Shown: one piece after another, positions 32,179 through 39,735 of the stretch
Layout: each line of letters begins with the position of its first letter
How positions within the stretch are numbered: position 1 is the stretch's first letter
Assembly: GCA_963929865.1 (NCBI GenBank)
Contig: CAWVKK010000026.1
Coordinates: 1-42,451, forward strand
Direction of reading: 5' to 3'
Source of the DNA: JAGZHZ01 sp963929865
GTDB lineage: Bacteria; Bacillota; Clostridia; Lachnospirales; Lachnospiraceae
Length of the DNA: 42,451 nt
The notes under the pieces: model-generated
Seen by the model: the letters and a program-made list of their open reading frames with translations, nothing else
Told to the model about the DNA's origin: nothing
The model's database searches: none
Translations under genes and position numbers: made by a program

Positions 32179-32834
32179 TATTTATCGCTCCCTTCCTTGT
32201 CTCCTTTAGTTGGAAGTACTTCGCCTTCATAGATCCAAACCTTAACGCCTAATTTTCCGTAAGTGGTATCTGCTTCAGCGAAACCATAGTCAATATCTGC
32301 TCTCAATGTCTGCAGCGGGATAGTTCCTTCACTGTAGAATTCGGTACGTGCCATATCTGCTCCGCCGAGACGTCCGGAAACCGCTGTCTTGATTCCTTTT
32401 GCGCCTGCCTTCATGGTTCTTCCCATGCAGGATTTCATCGCACGTCTGAAAGAAACACGGTTTTCCAGCTGCAGCGCAATGTTTTCAGCTACCAACTGAG
32501 CGTCTCTGTCAGGTCTCTTTACTTCTTTGATGTCTACGATTAATTTTTTATCTGTAAACTGAGTCAACTCAGCTTTTACTTTCTCAATCTCAGCGCCGCC
32601 TCGACCGATTACAACACCTGGCTTTGCCGTGTAGATGATCACTTTAACGCGGTCAGATGCTCTCTCGATTTCAATCTTAGAAACACCAGCGCTGTATAAT
32701 TTCTTCTTCAGATATTTTCTGATATTGTAATCTTCCACTAAGCAGTCTGCAAAATCAGCTTCAGCATACCATTTTGAGTCCCAGTCTTTGATAACACCGA
32801 CTCTCAATCCGTGTGGATTCACTTTCTGTCCCAT
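32178..32834 (-). CDS. rpsC: 30S ribosomal protein S3
   Basis: S3 is part of the mRNA entry helicase. The 218 residues carry MGQKVNPHGLRVGV, the KH-domain loop VVIGRGGAEIEKVK (about 75-88) and the C-terminal domain with GRLGGADMARTE. ATG at 32834 follows AAGGAGGG. Confidence 0.98.
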   Translation of the reverse strand: MGQKVNPHGLRVGVIKDWDSKWYAEADFADCLVEDYNIRKYLKKKLYSAGVSKIEIERASDRVKVIIYTAKPGVVIGRGGAEIEKVKAELTQFTDKKLIVDIKEVKRPDRDAQLVAENIALQLENRVSFRRAMKSCMGRTMKAGAKGIKTAVSGRLGGADMARTEFYSEGTIPLQTLRADIDYGFAEADTTYGKLGVKVWIYEGEVLPTKGDKEGSDK

Positions 32835-32845
32835 GATTGCCCTCC

Positions 32846-33232
32846 TTATCTTTCATTCAGCACAACAGTAATGTGGCTCATTCTCTTCTCGATTCTGTAA
32901 GCTCTTCCCTGTGCTCTCGGTCTGATTCTCTTCATCGTAGGTCCTTTGTTTGCGTAGCACTCCTCTACGTAAAGGTTCTCTACATTCATCTGATTGTTGT
33001 GTTCAGCGTTTGCGATCGCTGATTTTAATAATTTTTCTATTAAAGAAGACGCATATCTTGGGTTGTACGTTACAATACCAAGTGCTGTCTGCACATCCTT
33101 GCCTCTGATGGCATCTAAAACAAAACATGCTTTCTGAACAGATACTCTAGCGTAAGATAAAGTCGCTGATGGTCTCGTATCTTTCTGAGCATTTCTCTCT
33201 CTCTTGATCTGTGATCTATGTCCTTTAGCCAT
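32846..33232 (-). CDS. rplV: 50S ribosomal protein L22
   Basis: L22 has a long hairpin lining the exit tunnel, where macrolide resistance changes map. The 128 residues include RVSVQKACFVLDAIRGKDV and the tunnel loop GPTMKRIRPRAQGRAYRI. ATG follows GGAGG. Its N-terminus is about 15 residues longer than the shortest family members. Confidence 0.97.
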   Translation of the reverse strand: MAKGHRSQIKRERNAQKDTRPSATLSYARVSVQKACFVLDAIRGKDVQTALGIVTYNPRYASSLIEKLLKSAIANAEHNNQMNVENLYVEECYANKGPTMKRIRPRAQGRAYRIEKRMSHITVVLNER

Positions 33233-33261
33233 GAATGAAACCTCCTTTCAATTCCGATATC

Positions 33262-33543
33262 CTAGCGAACGCCAGATTTCTTTTCGTCTTTTCCATGTCC
33301 TCTGTAGGTTCTGGTTGCAACAAATTCTCCGAGTTTATGTCCAACCATATCTTCTGTGATGTATACCGGAACATGTTTTCTTCCATCATGAACTGCGATT
33401 GTATGTCCAACCATCTGCGGGAAAATTGTAGAACGGCGGGACCAGGTCTTAATCGCCTGTTTGTCGCCTGAAGCGTTCTGAGCTTCGATTTTCTTCAATA
33501 AGCTTTCATCAGCAAATGGTCCTTTTTTAAGTGAGCGAGCCAT
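33262..33543 (-). CDS. rpsS: 30S ribosomal protein S19
   Basis: S19 pairs with S13 in the head. The 93 residues begin MARSLKKGPFADESLLKKI and include TWSRRSTIFPQMVGHTIAVH and LGEFVATRTYRGHGKDEKK, all family hallmarks. Confidence 0.98.
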   Translation of the reverse strand: MARSLKKGPFADESLLKKIEAQNASGDKQAIKTWSRRSTIFPQMVGHTIAVHDGRKHVPVYITEDMVGHKLGEFVATRTYRGHGKDEKKSGVR

Positions 33544-33578
33544 AGGTTCTAACCTCCTTATAAACTTTGTTTGATTAA

Positions 33579-34424
33579 TTAGTTATTGATCGCTTTGCCG
33601 TCTCTTCTTCTTACGATCAGCTTGTTCGAATGTTTATTTTTCTTTCTTGTCTTCAAGCCAAGAGCAGGTTTGCCCCAAGGTGTGCATGGACCTGGACGTC
33701 CGATACCTGTCTTACCTTCTCCACCTCCGTGTGGATGATCGTTAGGGTTCATTACGGAACCGCGAACAGTAGGTCTGATACCCATATGGCGTTTTCTACC
33801 AGCTTTACCGATATTGATCAGGTTGTGTTCTGCATTTCCTACCACGCCGACCGTTGCACGGCAGATGATCGGAACCATTCTCATTTCGCCTGAAGGAAGA
33901 CGAAGCGTTGCGTATTTTCCTTCTTTTGCCATCAGCTGAGCTGCGTTTCCGGCGGAACGAACTAACTGTCCGCCTTTTCCAGGATATAATTCAACGTTGT
34001 GTACCATAGTACCAACCGGGATTAACTCTAATGGAAGGCAGTTTCCGATTCTCACCTCGGCGTCTGTGCCGCTCATGATTTTCATTCCTGTCTTCAGACC
34101 CTGAGGAGCCAGGATGTAAGATTTCTCACCGTCTGCATAGCAGATCAGAGCGATATTTGCTGTTCTGTTCGGATCGTATTCCACTCCGATTACTTTTGCC
34201 GGAATTCCGTCTTTTCTTCTCTTAAAGTCTACGATTCTATATTTTCTGCGGCTTCCGCCTCCGCGATGTCTTACGGTAATTTTTCCCTGGTTGTTGCGGC
34301 CAGAGTTCTTTTTAAGAGATACTAATAAAGATTTCTCCGGGAAATTCTTTGTGATTTCTGAGAAATCAGATCCAGTCATATGTCTTCTGGAAGGTGTATA
34401 TGGGTTATATGTTTTGATTCCCAT
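33579..34424 (-). CDS. rplB: 50S ribosomal protein L2
   Basis: L2 is a conserved large-subunit protein needed for peptidyl transfer and subunit joining. The 281 residues contain KNSGRNNQGKITVRHRGGG, the SH3-like core and the C-terminal MNPNDHPHGGGEGK loop with the key histidine, followed by KTRKKNKHSNKLIVRRR. A hairpin lies in the gap before it (34476-34504). Confidence 0.98.
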   Translation of the reverse strand: MGIKTYNPYTPSRRHMTGSDFSEITKNFPEKSLLVSLKKNSGRNNQGKITVRHRGGGSRRKYRIVDFKRRKDGIPAKVIGVEYDPNRTANIALICYADGEKSYILAPQGLKTGMKIMSGTDAEVRIGNCLPLELIPVGTMVHNVELYPGKGGQLVRSAGNAAQLMAKEGKYATLRLPSGEMRMVPIICRATVGVVGNAEHNLINIGKAGRKRHMGIRPTVRGSVMNPNDHPHGGGEGKTGIGRPGPCTPWGKPALGLKTRKKNKHSNKLIVRRRDGKAINN

Positions 34425-34475
34425 TGCTGTCTCTCCTTTCGAATATTTATTATCACGCTTTCGTTGCGTATAGGT

Positions 34476-34504
34476 GCGGTCATCCGGCTCTCCTGCCCGA
34501 CCGC
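34476..34504 (-). other. Hairpin in rplW-rplB gap
   Basis: GCGGTC (34476-34481) pairs with GACCGC (34499-34504), flanked by GGT/ACC, in the 109-nt gap. A small CGC/GCG hairpin follows toward rplB. No U-run is seen, so a regulatory or processing role is possible. Confidence 0.4.
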
Positions 34505-34533
34505 CGTTGCGGGGACCTCTTCCCTTTCAGAAA

Positions 34534-34833
34534 TTAAAGTCCTTCAAAAATCTCGATGTCTGCGCTGTCCTCTGTCAGAGATACGATCGCTTTTTTCTTC
34601 TTTGCTGTCTTTCCGACTGTCATGCCGCGTCTTTTCGATTTTCCTTCGAGATTCATAGTATTTACAGCTTTTACCTTTGTTCCCTTGAACATTTTCTCGA
34701 CAGCCTCTTTGATCTGTCCTTTTGTCGCGTCTGTATGAACTAAGAAAGTGTATTTCTTCTCGCTCATAGCATTCATACTTTTCTCTGTAATAACCGGTTT
34801 CAGGATTACATCATAATACTGAAGATTAGCCAT
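34534..34833 (-). CDS. rplW: 50S ribosomal protein L23
   Basis: L23 is the main docking point for trigger factor and SRP at the tunnel exit. The 99 residues contain YDVILKPVITEKSM and the conserved KVKAVNTMNLEGKSKRRGMTVG loop. Its ATG overlaps the rplD stop by one base (TAATG). Confidence 0.97.
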   Translation of the reverse strand: MANLQYYDVILKPVITEKSMNAMSEKKYTFLVHTDATKGQIKEAVEKMFKGTKVKAVNTMNLEGKSKRRGMTVGKTAKKKKAIVSLTEDSADIEIFEGL

Positions 34834-35453
34834 TATGCATACACCTCCTCGATCATCGCTACAGCTGCCTTTGTCACTACAACTGTGTTATATTTTAAGA
34901 TATCATAGACACTGATGGTGTTTGTCAGAACTGTGCGGACATTTTCAAGATTTCTTGCGGATAATACCACGTTCTGATCATTTTCGTTCAGGACGATCAG
35001 CGCTTTTGCCACGTTTAAGTTGTCCAGAACTGCTTTCATGTTTTTCGTCTTGATTCCTTCTAATTTCAGTTCGTCAAGAACGATGAATTTATTTTCCTGA
35101 ACTCTGGAGGTCAGCGCTGACTTCAGAGCCATTCTCTTTTCTTTCTTGTTTAATTTGAAAGAGTAATCTCTTGGTGTCGGGGCAAATACAACTCCGCCGC
35201 CTGTCCACTGTGGAGCTCTTGTTGAACCCTGTCTGGCGTGACCGGTTCCTTTCTGTCTCCAAGGTTTTCTTCCTCCGCCGGAAACTTCGGAACGTGTTTT
35301 TGCCTTCTGTGTTCCCTGACGTTTATTTGCAAGCTGGTTTACAACTGCCATGTGTACCAGATGTTCGTTTACTTCCACACCAAATACAGCATCGTTCAGC
35401 TCCATCGTGCCAACTTCTTTGCCTTCCATATTGTAAACAGATACGTTTGCCAT
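34833..35453 (-). CDS. rplD: 50S ribosomal protein L4
   Basis: L4 has a long loop lining the exit tunnel, and in gamma-proteobacteria it represses its own S10 operon. The 206 residues include the loop region VSGGGRKPWRQKGTGHARQG (about 61-80), where macrolide changes map. ATG follows GGAGG. Confidence 0.98.
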   Translation of the reverse strand: MANVSVYNMEGKEVGTMELNDAVFGVEVNEHLVHMAVVNQLANKRQGTQKAKTRSEVSGGGRKPWRQKGTGHARQGSTRAPQWTGGGVVFAPTPRDYSFKLNKKEKRMALKSALTSRVQENKFIVLDELKLEGIKTKNMKAVLDNLNVAKALIVLNENDQNVVLSARNLENVRTVLTNTISVYDILKYNTVVVTKAAVAMIEEVYA

Positions 35454-35483
35454 CTGTGAGTTCCTCCTTTCCTATCAAAAGCC

Positions 35484-36119
35484 TTATTTGCCGGATTTAA
35501 CTGTTTCTCTGATTGTTACTAAAGATTTCTTCGGTCCTGGTACAGCACCTTTTACTAAGATCAGATTGTTTTCTGCATCTACCTTCACAACTTCCAGATT
35601 CTGGATTGTGATCTTCTTTGCACCCATCTGTCCAGGCATCTTTTTGCCCTTGAATACGCGGCTTGGATCAGATGCAGCGCCGTTTGAACCTGCATGGCGG
35701 TGGAATTTGGAACCGTGTGCCATAGGTCCGCGGCTCTGTCCGTGTCTCTTGATCGCACCCTGGAATCCTTTTCCTTTTGAGATTGCAGTCGCGTCGATCT
35801 TGTCGCCTGCCGCGAAGATGTCTGCCTTAATCTCCTGTGCTAATTTGTACTCCTCTGCATTTTCAAGCTTAAACTCTCTGACATATCTCTTGTAAGAAAC
35901 ACCAGCTTTTGAAAAATGACCTTTCATAGGTTTGTTTACTAATTTTTCTCTCTTATCAACAAAACCTACCTGAACTGCGCTGTAACCGTCGTTGGCTACT
36001 GTCTTTACCTGTGTTACCACACACGGTCCGGCCTGAAGAACGGTTACTGGAGTCAACACTCCGTTTTCATTGAAGATTTGAGTCATTCCGACTTTTGTAG
36101 CTAAAATCGCTTTCTTCAT
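35484..36119 (-). CDS. rplC: 50S ribosomal protein L3
   Basis: L3 starts large-subunit assembly. ATG at 36119 with AGGAGG gives 211 residues beginning MKKAILATKVGMTQIFNENG; the central GSKFHRHAGSNGAASDPSRV and GQMGAKKITIQNLEV are typical. The frame stays open 17 codons upstream, but that part is the leader hairpin region, not protein. Confidence 0.98.
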   Translation of the reverse strand: MKKAILATKVGMTQIFNENGVLTPVTVLQAGPCVVTQVKTVANDGYSAVQVGFVDKREKLVNKPMKGHFSKAGVSYKRYVREFKLENAEEYKLAQEIKADIFAAGDKIDATAISKGKGFQGAIKRHGQSRGPMAHGSKFHRHAGSNGAASDPSRVFKGKKMPGQMGAKKITIQNLEVVKVDAENNLILVKGAVPGPKKSLVTIRETVKSGK

Positions 36120-36146
36120 TATTTTACCTCCTGTTAATCTACAGCG

Positions 36147-36168
36147 GATTACACTGTGTTGTGCAATC
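36147..36168 (-). other. Hairpin in rpsJ-rplC gap
   Basis: GATTACAC (36147-36154) pairs with GTGCAATC (36161-36168) through one wobble pair and a 6-nt loop, about 28 nt before the rplC start. The 148-nt gap also contains AACGA/TCGTT. No terminator U-run is present. Confidence 0.45.
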
Positions 36169-36267
36169 ATCCTAGACAGACAGTCAATATAAGTGGAACG
36201 ATTTCGTTGCTTCTATATCAACCTGTAAGGATAATTTACGTTGTTTTCACTTTATGGCTCTGCTTGA

Positions 36268-36579
36268 TTATTTCATCTTGATGTCAATGTGTACGCCTGC
36301 CGGCATTTCGAGTCTTCCCAGAGCATCTACTGTTTTCTGGTTTGGTGTGATGATGTCGATCAGTCTCTTGTGAGTTCTCTGCTCGAACTGTTCTCTGGAA
36401 TCTTTATATTTGTGTACGGCCCTTAAAATTGTTACCACTTCTCTTTTTGTTGGCAACGGAACCGGTCCGCTCACCTGACATCCATTTTTCTTTACGGTTT
36501 CAATAATTTTCTTTGCTGAAGCATCTACTAACTGATGATCGTATGCTTTTAAAGTGATTCTCATTACTTGACTTGCCAT
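36268..36579 (-). CDS. rpsJ: 30S ribosomal protein S10
   Basis: S10 is a head protein and also the NusE antitermination factor. The 103 residues include MRITLKAYDHQLVDASAKKI and GPVPLPTKREVVTILRAVHK. ATG at 36579 has GGAGG 12 nt upstream, rather far; an ATG five codons later, reading MRITL, is the alternative. It opens the S10 operon. Confidence 0.97.
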   Translation of the reverse strand: MASQVMRITLKAYDHQLVDASAKKIIETVKKNGCQVSGPVPLPTKREVVTILRAVHKYKDSREQFEQRTHKRLIDIITPNQKTVDALGRLEMPAGVHIDIKMK

Positions 36580-36819
36580 AAAAAAAGTCGCCTCCTTTTC
36601 GCACTATTAAGCAGTACGACAAGCGGTGACTGTACACTCTCCCGTGTGTATCCTCAAAATACTCACATTGTTTCCCGCGAATCCCGCGGTCAGTTTCTAT
36701 TGTACAGTGACTTGTCGCCAGTTTTCTTTAACTTGACATTCGCTCCACGGAAAACCTGCGGTGTTTTTCTTTCCCATCCCGCAGCAACCTCACGCTTCTA
36801 CGCTATCAAGGTCACAACA
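36580..36819 (-). promoter_or_regulatory. S10 operon leader RNA
   Basis: About 240 nt lie between the predicted start and rpsJ. Two helices abut: CTGCGG/CCGCAG (36756-36761, 36779-36784) and GTTTTC/GAAAAC (36721-36726, 36750-36755). A long-range stem pairs GACAAG and ACTGTACA (36618-36636) with TGTACAGTGACTTGTC (36701-36716), enclosing a CCGCG/CGCGG hairpin (36675-36689). TACAC/GTGTA (36633-36637, 36646-36650) would compete with the long stem. The layout suggests autogenous control, perhaps by L4 as in E. coli, which is inference. Confidence 0.65.
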
Positions 36820-36825
36820 TTGATG

Positions 36826-36854
36826 ATTATATACGATGTTTTTAAAAAATGCAA
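36826..36854 (-). promoter_or_regulatory. Promoter of the S10 operon
   Basis: The minus strand reads TTGCAT (36849-36854), 17 bp with an A/T-rich stretch, TATAAT (36826-36831). Confidence 0.88.
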
Positions 36855-36977
36855 GAGGTTTCTTTATATTTTTTTTGTTTTTTCAGGCATACAAAACCGC
36901 AGAGGAACCGGTTCTCCCCCGAAACGGTATCGCGCGCCGCCTCTGCCGTCCCGGGCTGCCTGTCTCCTCTGCCGCTG

Positions 36978-37103
36978 TCACTGTCTTCTTATCCGCCTGA
37001 TCGCTTCGATCTGTCTTTTTCCAAAGTCTCTCTCTGTCACAAGATATAAAAAGGTGTAAACCGCAATGAGCGCCGTATATTTCAGCAAAGCTTTTTTCAT
37101 CAT
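36978..37103 (-). CDS. 41-residue small membrane protein
   Basis: ATG at 37103 (a second ATG at 37100) has AAAGGA 5-8 nt upstream. The peptide begins MMKKALLKYTALIAVYTFLY, one membrane helix at about residues 6-23 with a basic N-terminus, then a charged tail ending RRIRRQ. It has its own near-consensus promoter (37179-37207) and lies just before the S10 operon. A GCAGAGG/CCTCTGC stem (36899-36905, 36940-36946) follows as a possible weak terminator. No family is recognised. Confidence 0.65.
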   Translation of the reverse strand: MMKKALLKYTALIAVYTFLYLVTERDFGKRQIEAIRRIRRQ

Positions 37104-37178
37104 CAAAATCCTTTCGTCCGTCATTTTCCTGCCGTCATATTCGTATCGTCACGCCTTCGCTTCGACTGTTTCTTCTTT

Positions 37179-37207
37179 ATTATAATACGGTCGTCCTCAG
37201 ATTCCAA
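37179..37207 (-). promoter_or_regulatory. Promoter of the small membrane protein
   Basis: The minus strand reads TTGGAA (37202-37207), 17 bp, TATAAT (37179-37184). It lies just past the stop of the secreted protein gene and gives a leader of about 70 nt. Confidence 0.78.
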
Positions 37208-37230
37208 GACAAATTTTTCTGTGTTTTTCT

Positions 37231-38028
37231 TTAATTCCACAGGCTGTTGTCGAAGATCGTCCCGTCATAGCTGTACTGATCTTCAAATTCTCCGTCCATG
37301 TCGCGGTCGTTCCAGATCGCCATGCTCTCCCTCACGCCGTCATCGTCTGTGTCGTAAAATCTGCGCACCTGCGCCAGGTCTGTGTACCCGTCTCCGTCAT
37401 AGTCGCGGAAAAACTGCTGCTCTCCGAGAGGATGGTCTAAATTTGCCACAACCATCTGCATATACCGGATGCGCCCTTCATTCGAATAGTCGAACACATT
37501 GTTCTCCTGGTCCGTCACTTCAAAGTCTCCGTAGATGTACTCCAGAGAATACGTATCTCCCTCTATGACGGCGCTGCGCGAAATCCGTACATAGTCAATC
37601 GTTCCGTTTTGATCTGCGTCGTACCATTCCATCTGAAAATCAACTCCGCTCGTGCCGTTTCTCTCCAGGACAATCGCATAGTCGATATATCCGTCATAAT
37701 TGGTGTCCATCATTCTCCATCCGCCGTAATTTCCCCCGTCCTGGCACATAAAGTCGTCGCTCTCTCCGTCCTGGTTCTGATCCTGCACGGTCCATTCCAG
37801 ATCCGGGTCCCACAGACTGCTTAAGATATCGACCACCCCAAAGACGCCGTAGTCAATCTCCGTCATTTTTTCCCTGTAATTTCCGTCCTCCAGCCGGAAC
37901 ATGCGGACCCCGTCCGGAAATACGTAGTCTCTCAGACACGGGATTGTCTCCCGCGCCTGCACGCCTCCCATTGAACTTCCCAGCACGGCTGCCGCGGCTA
38001 ACATGATGCTGATTCCTTTTTTTCTCAT
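37231..38028 (-). CDS. Secreted protein with six Asp-rich calcium-loop-like motifs
   Basis: The 265-residue product has a signal peptide (residues 1-25; basic start, LAAAAVLG core, cleavage likely after VQA). The mature part carries DxDxDG-type loops at about 83-91 (DQNQDGESD), 108-116 (DTNYDGYID), 137-145 (DADQNGTID), 209-217 (DYDGDGYTD), 226-234 (DTDDDGVRE) and 241-250 (DRDMDGEFED). These resemble EF-hand or dockerin-type calcium loops, but the flanks are beta-like. No catalytic domain, sortase motif or lipobox is seen. ATG follows GGAGGAG. Function unknown. Confidence 0.82.
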   Translation of the reverse strand: MRKKGISIMLAAAAVLGSSMGGVQARETIPCLRDYVFPDGVRMFRLEDGNYREKMTEIDYGVFGVVDILSSLWDPDLEWTVQDQNQDGESDDFMCQDGGNYGGWRMMDTNYDGYIDYAIVLERNGTSGVDFQMEWYDADQNGTIDYVRISRSAVIEGDTYSLEYIYGDFEVTDQENNVFDYSNEGRIRYMQMVVANLDHPLGEQQFFRDYDGDGYTDLAQVRRFYDTDDDGVRESMAIWNDRDMDGEFEDQYSYDGTIFDNSLWN

Positions 38029-38099
38029 TTTCTCTCCTCCATATCCCCTTGCTTTTTGTCTGAGCTGTCTTTCTCTTTTTTGACTGCTGTTTTTTTTAG

Positions 38100-38128
38100 T
38101 TTATCACAGATTCTGCCGCTTTCTCCAA
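38100..38128 (-). promoter_or_regulatory. Candidate promoter of the secreted protein gene
   Basis: The minus strand reads TTGGAG (38123-38128), 17 bp, GATAAA (38100-38105). The -10 is a partial match. It lies about 70 nt before the coding start and just past the response-regulator stop. Confidence 0.45.
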
Positions 38129-38163
38129 CATTTTTCCTCTTCCGGAGACATCGGAAAAAGGAT

Positions 38164-39735
38164 TTAGGGCAGATATTTTCTGATATCTCCCAGAGCAATC
38201 CCGGTTGTCTTTTTAAAGACCTTATAAAAATAACTCTGATTTGGATAGCCCACCAAAGCCCCGATTTCCCGGACTGATTTCTGCCCCTCTTCCAAGAGCA
38301 GCACTGCTTTTCTGATCCGGATATCGGTCAGCATTTCTACAAAAGTGGTGTTCATTTGGTGTTTTAACAGTCTCGTCAGATAAAAAGGACTCACTCTGAT
38401 CGAATCAGAGATCTCTTCCAGAGAAATATCTTTTGCGTAATTTTTCATCAGATACAAAAAAACACGGCAGATTCTGGAGTCGCTTTTTTTCTCTTCTGCC
38501 GAAAAAGCCTCGTATAGTCTCCGGATCTCTTCTCCCGCCCACAAAAAAATATCCTCCATTTTTTCTATTTGCTGGAATTCTTTCCAGAATGCAAAATTTT
38601 TTTGGAGATCCCTCTCTGCAATTTTTCCCAGTTCTTCTTCCAGGCGCAAAAAATAGACGCAGGCAAAAATTTTAACGGTCATAAACCGCTCCTCTTCCGT
38701 GCCCGGAAGCGACTGCGCCGTTTCCAAGAAAAGCTGCCGGATCTGATTTTGGCATTCTTCTGTCTTTCCTTCTCCCATCATTGCCGCCGTGCGAAAAACC
38801 GTTTTTGTCATTTCTGTTTTTGGCAGACCTTCTTTTTCTCTGCCCTGAAAGAAAAATGTTCCAGCCTCGTCCCGATACTGAAGCGCTATATTCGCCTCAT
38901 AGATTCCAGAGACAAAGTTATCTTCTTCTTTCCATCGGCTTACTCCGATCAGAAAAAAGATCGACTCTTTCTTCCATTCCTTTTTAAAGAAATCGACCAG
39001 TTTCAGAATCCATGCTTTCGCATCTCCCTGTTTCACCTTTTCTCCGGGGATCAAAAGGGCATAGAACAGATCTCTGTGGATTAGTCCGATACAGCTGCAG
39101 AAATCATACAGCTTCTCCTTCACAGAAGCATAAATACTTTCTCTCGTCTTCGCTTCCATCTGCTCTCCGCCTCTGATCTTCCATGCGGTAAAGATCCCTC
39201 CGTGCGCAATGTCCGGGCAATATTTCAAAAAAAGGCGGTAGCATTCCTGATCCGGATGTTCGAGAAACAGGGACATCAGCCATTTGTCTGCCGCCAGTTC
39301 ACACAGACTCTGCGCAGCGATTTTGCTGCTGTCGTGTTCTTTTCTCAAGCTCACCTCTCCGTCCAGAGTTTTGACAGTCTTTTCGATCGTCTCTAAAATC
39401 TCTTCTTTCATGCTCGGTTTCAGAATATAGTCGACCGCGCCCAGCTGAAGCGCCTTTTGCGCGTAAGCAAATTCACTGTATGCCGTGTGGATAATAATTT
39501 TGATGTTTATATGCTTTATCTTTAAAATTTCTATCGCGTCCAGCCCGTTTAATCCGGGCATATTGATATCCACAATCGCGATATCCGGTTTTTCTCTCTC
39601 CACCGCTTTTAAGAGACTGACCCCATCCAAAACGCTGTCCAGCAGTTCGATCTGATCCTTTAAATGATTTCGTATCATATGCTCCAGGACCATACACTCA
39701 ATCATTTCATCGTCGGCAATGATTAATCGATACAT
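38164..39735 (-). CDS. YesN-like response regulator with AraC output domain
   Basis: Residues 1-120 form a receiver domain with acidic pocket D8/D9, phospho-acceptor D56 (VDINMPG), the HTAYSEF threonine and the LKPS lysine. Residues ~125-415 are a long linker without known motifs. The last ~100 residues form an AraC-type DNA-binding domain (SLEEISDSIRVSPFYLTRLL and VREIGALVGYPNQSYFYKVF). Such regulators switch on carbohydrate uptake or utilisation genes. ATG at 39735 follows GGAGGG, and the start overlaps the kinase gene by 13 nt. Target genes are not in the window. Confidence 0.95.
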   Translation of the reverse strand: MYRLIIADDEMIECMVLEHMIRNHLKDQIELLDSVLDGVSLLKAVEREKPDIAIVDINMPGLNGLDAIEILKIKHINIKIIIHTAYSEFAYAQKALQLGAVDYILKPSMKEEILETIEKTVKTLDGEVSLRKEHDSSKIAAQSLCELAADKWLMSLFLEHPDQECYRLFLKYCPDIAHGGIFTAWKIRGGEQMEAKTRESIYASVKEKLYDFCSCIGLIHRDLFYALLIPGEKVKQGDAKAWILKLVDFFKKEWKKESIFFLIGVSRWKEEDNFVSGIYEANIALQYRDEAGTFFFQGREKEGLPKTEMTKTVFRTAAMMGEGKTEECQNQIRQLFLETAQSLPGTEEERFMTVKIFACVYFLRLEEELGKIAERDLQKNFAFWKEFQQIEKMEDIFLWAGEEIRRLYEAFSAEEKKSDSRICRVFLYLMKNYAKDISLEEISDSIRVSPFYLTRLLKHQMNTTFVEMLTDIRIRKAVLLLEEGQKSVREIGALVGYPNQSYFYKVFKKTTGIALGDIRKYLP

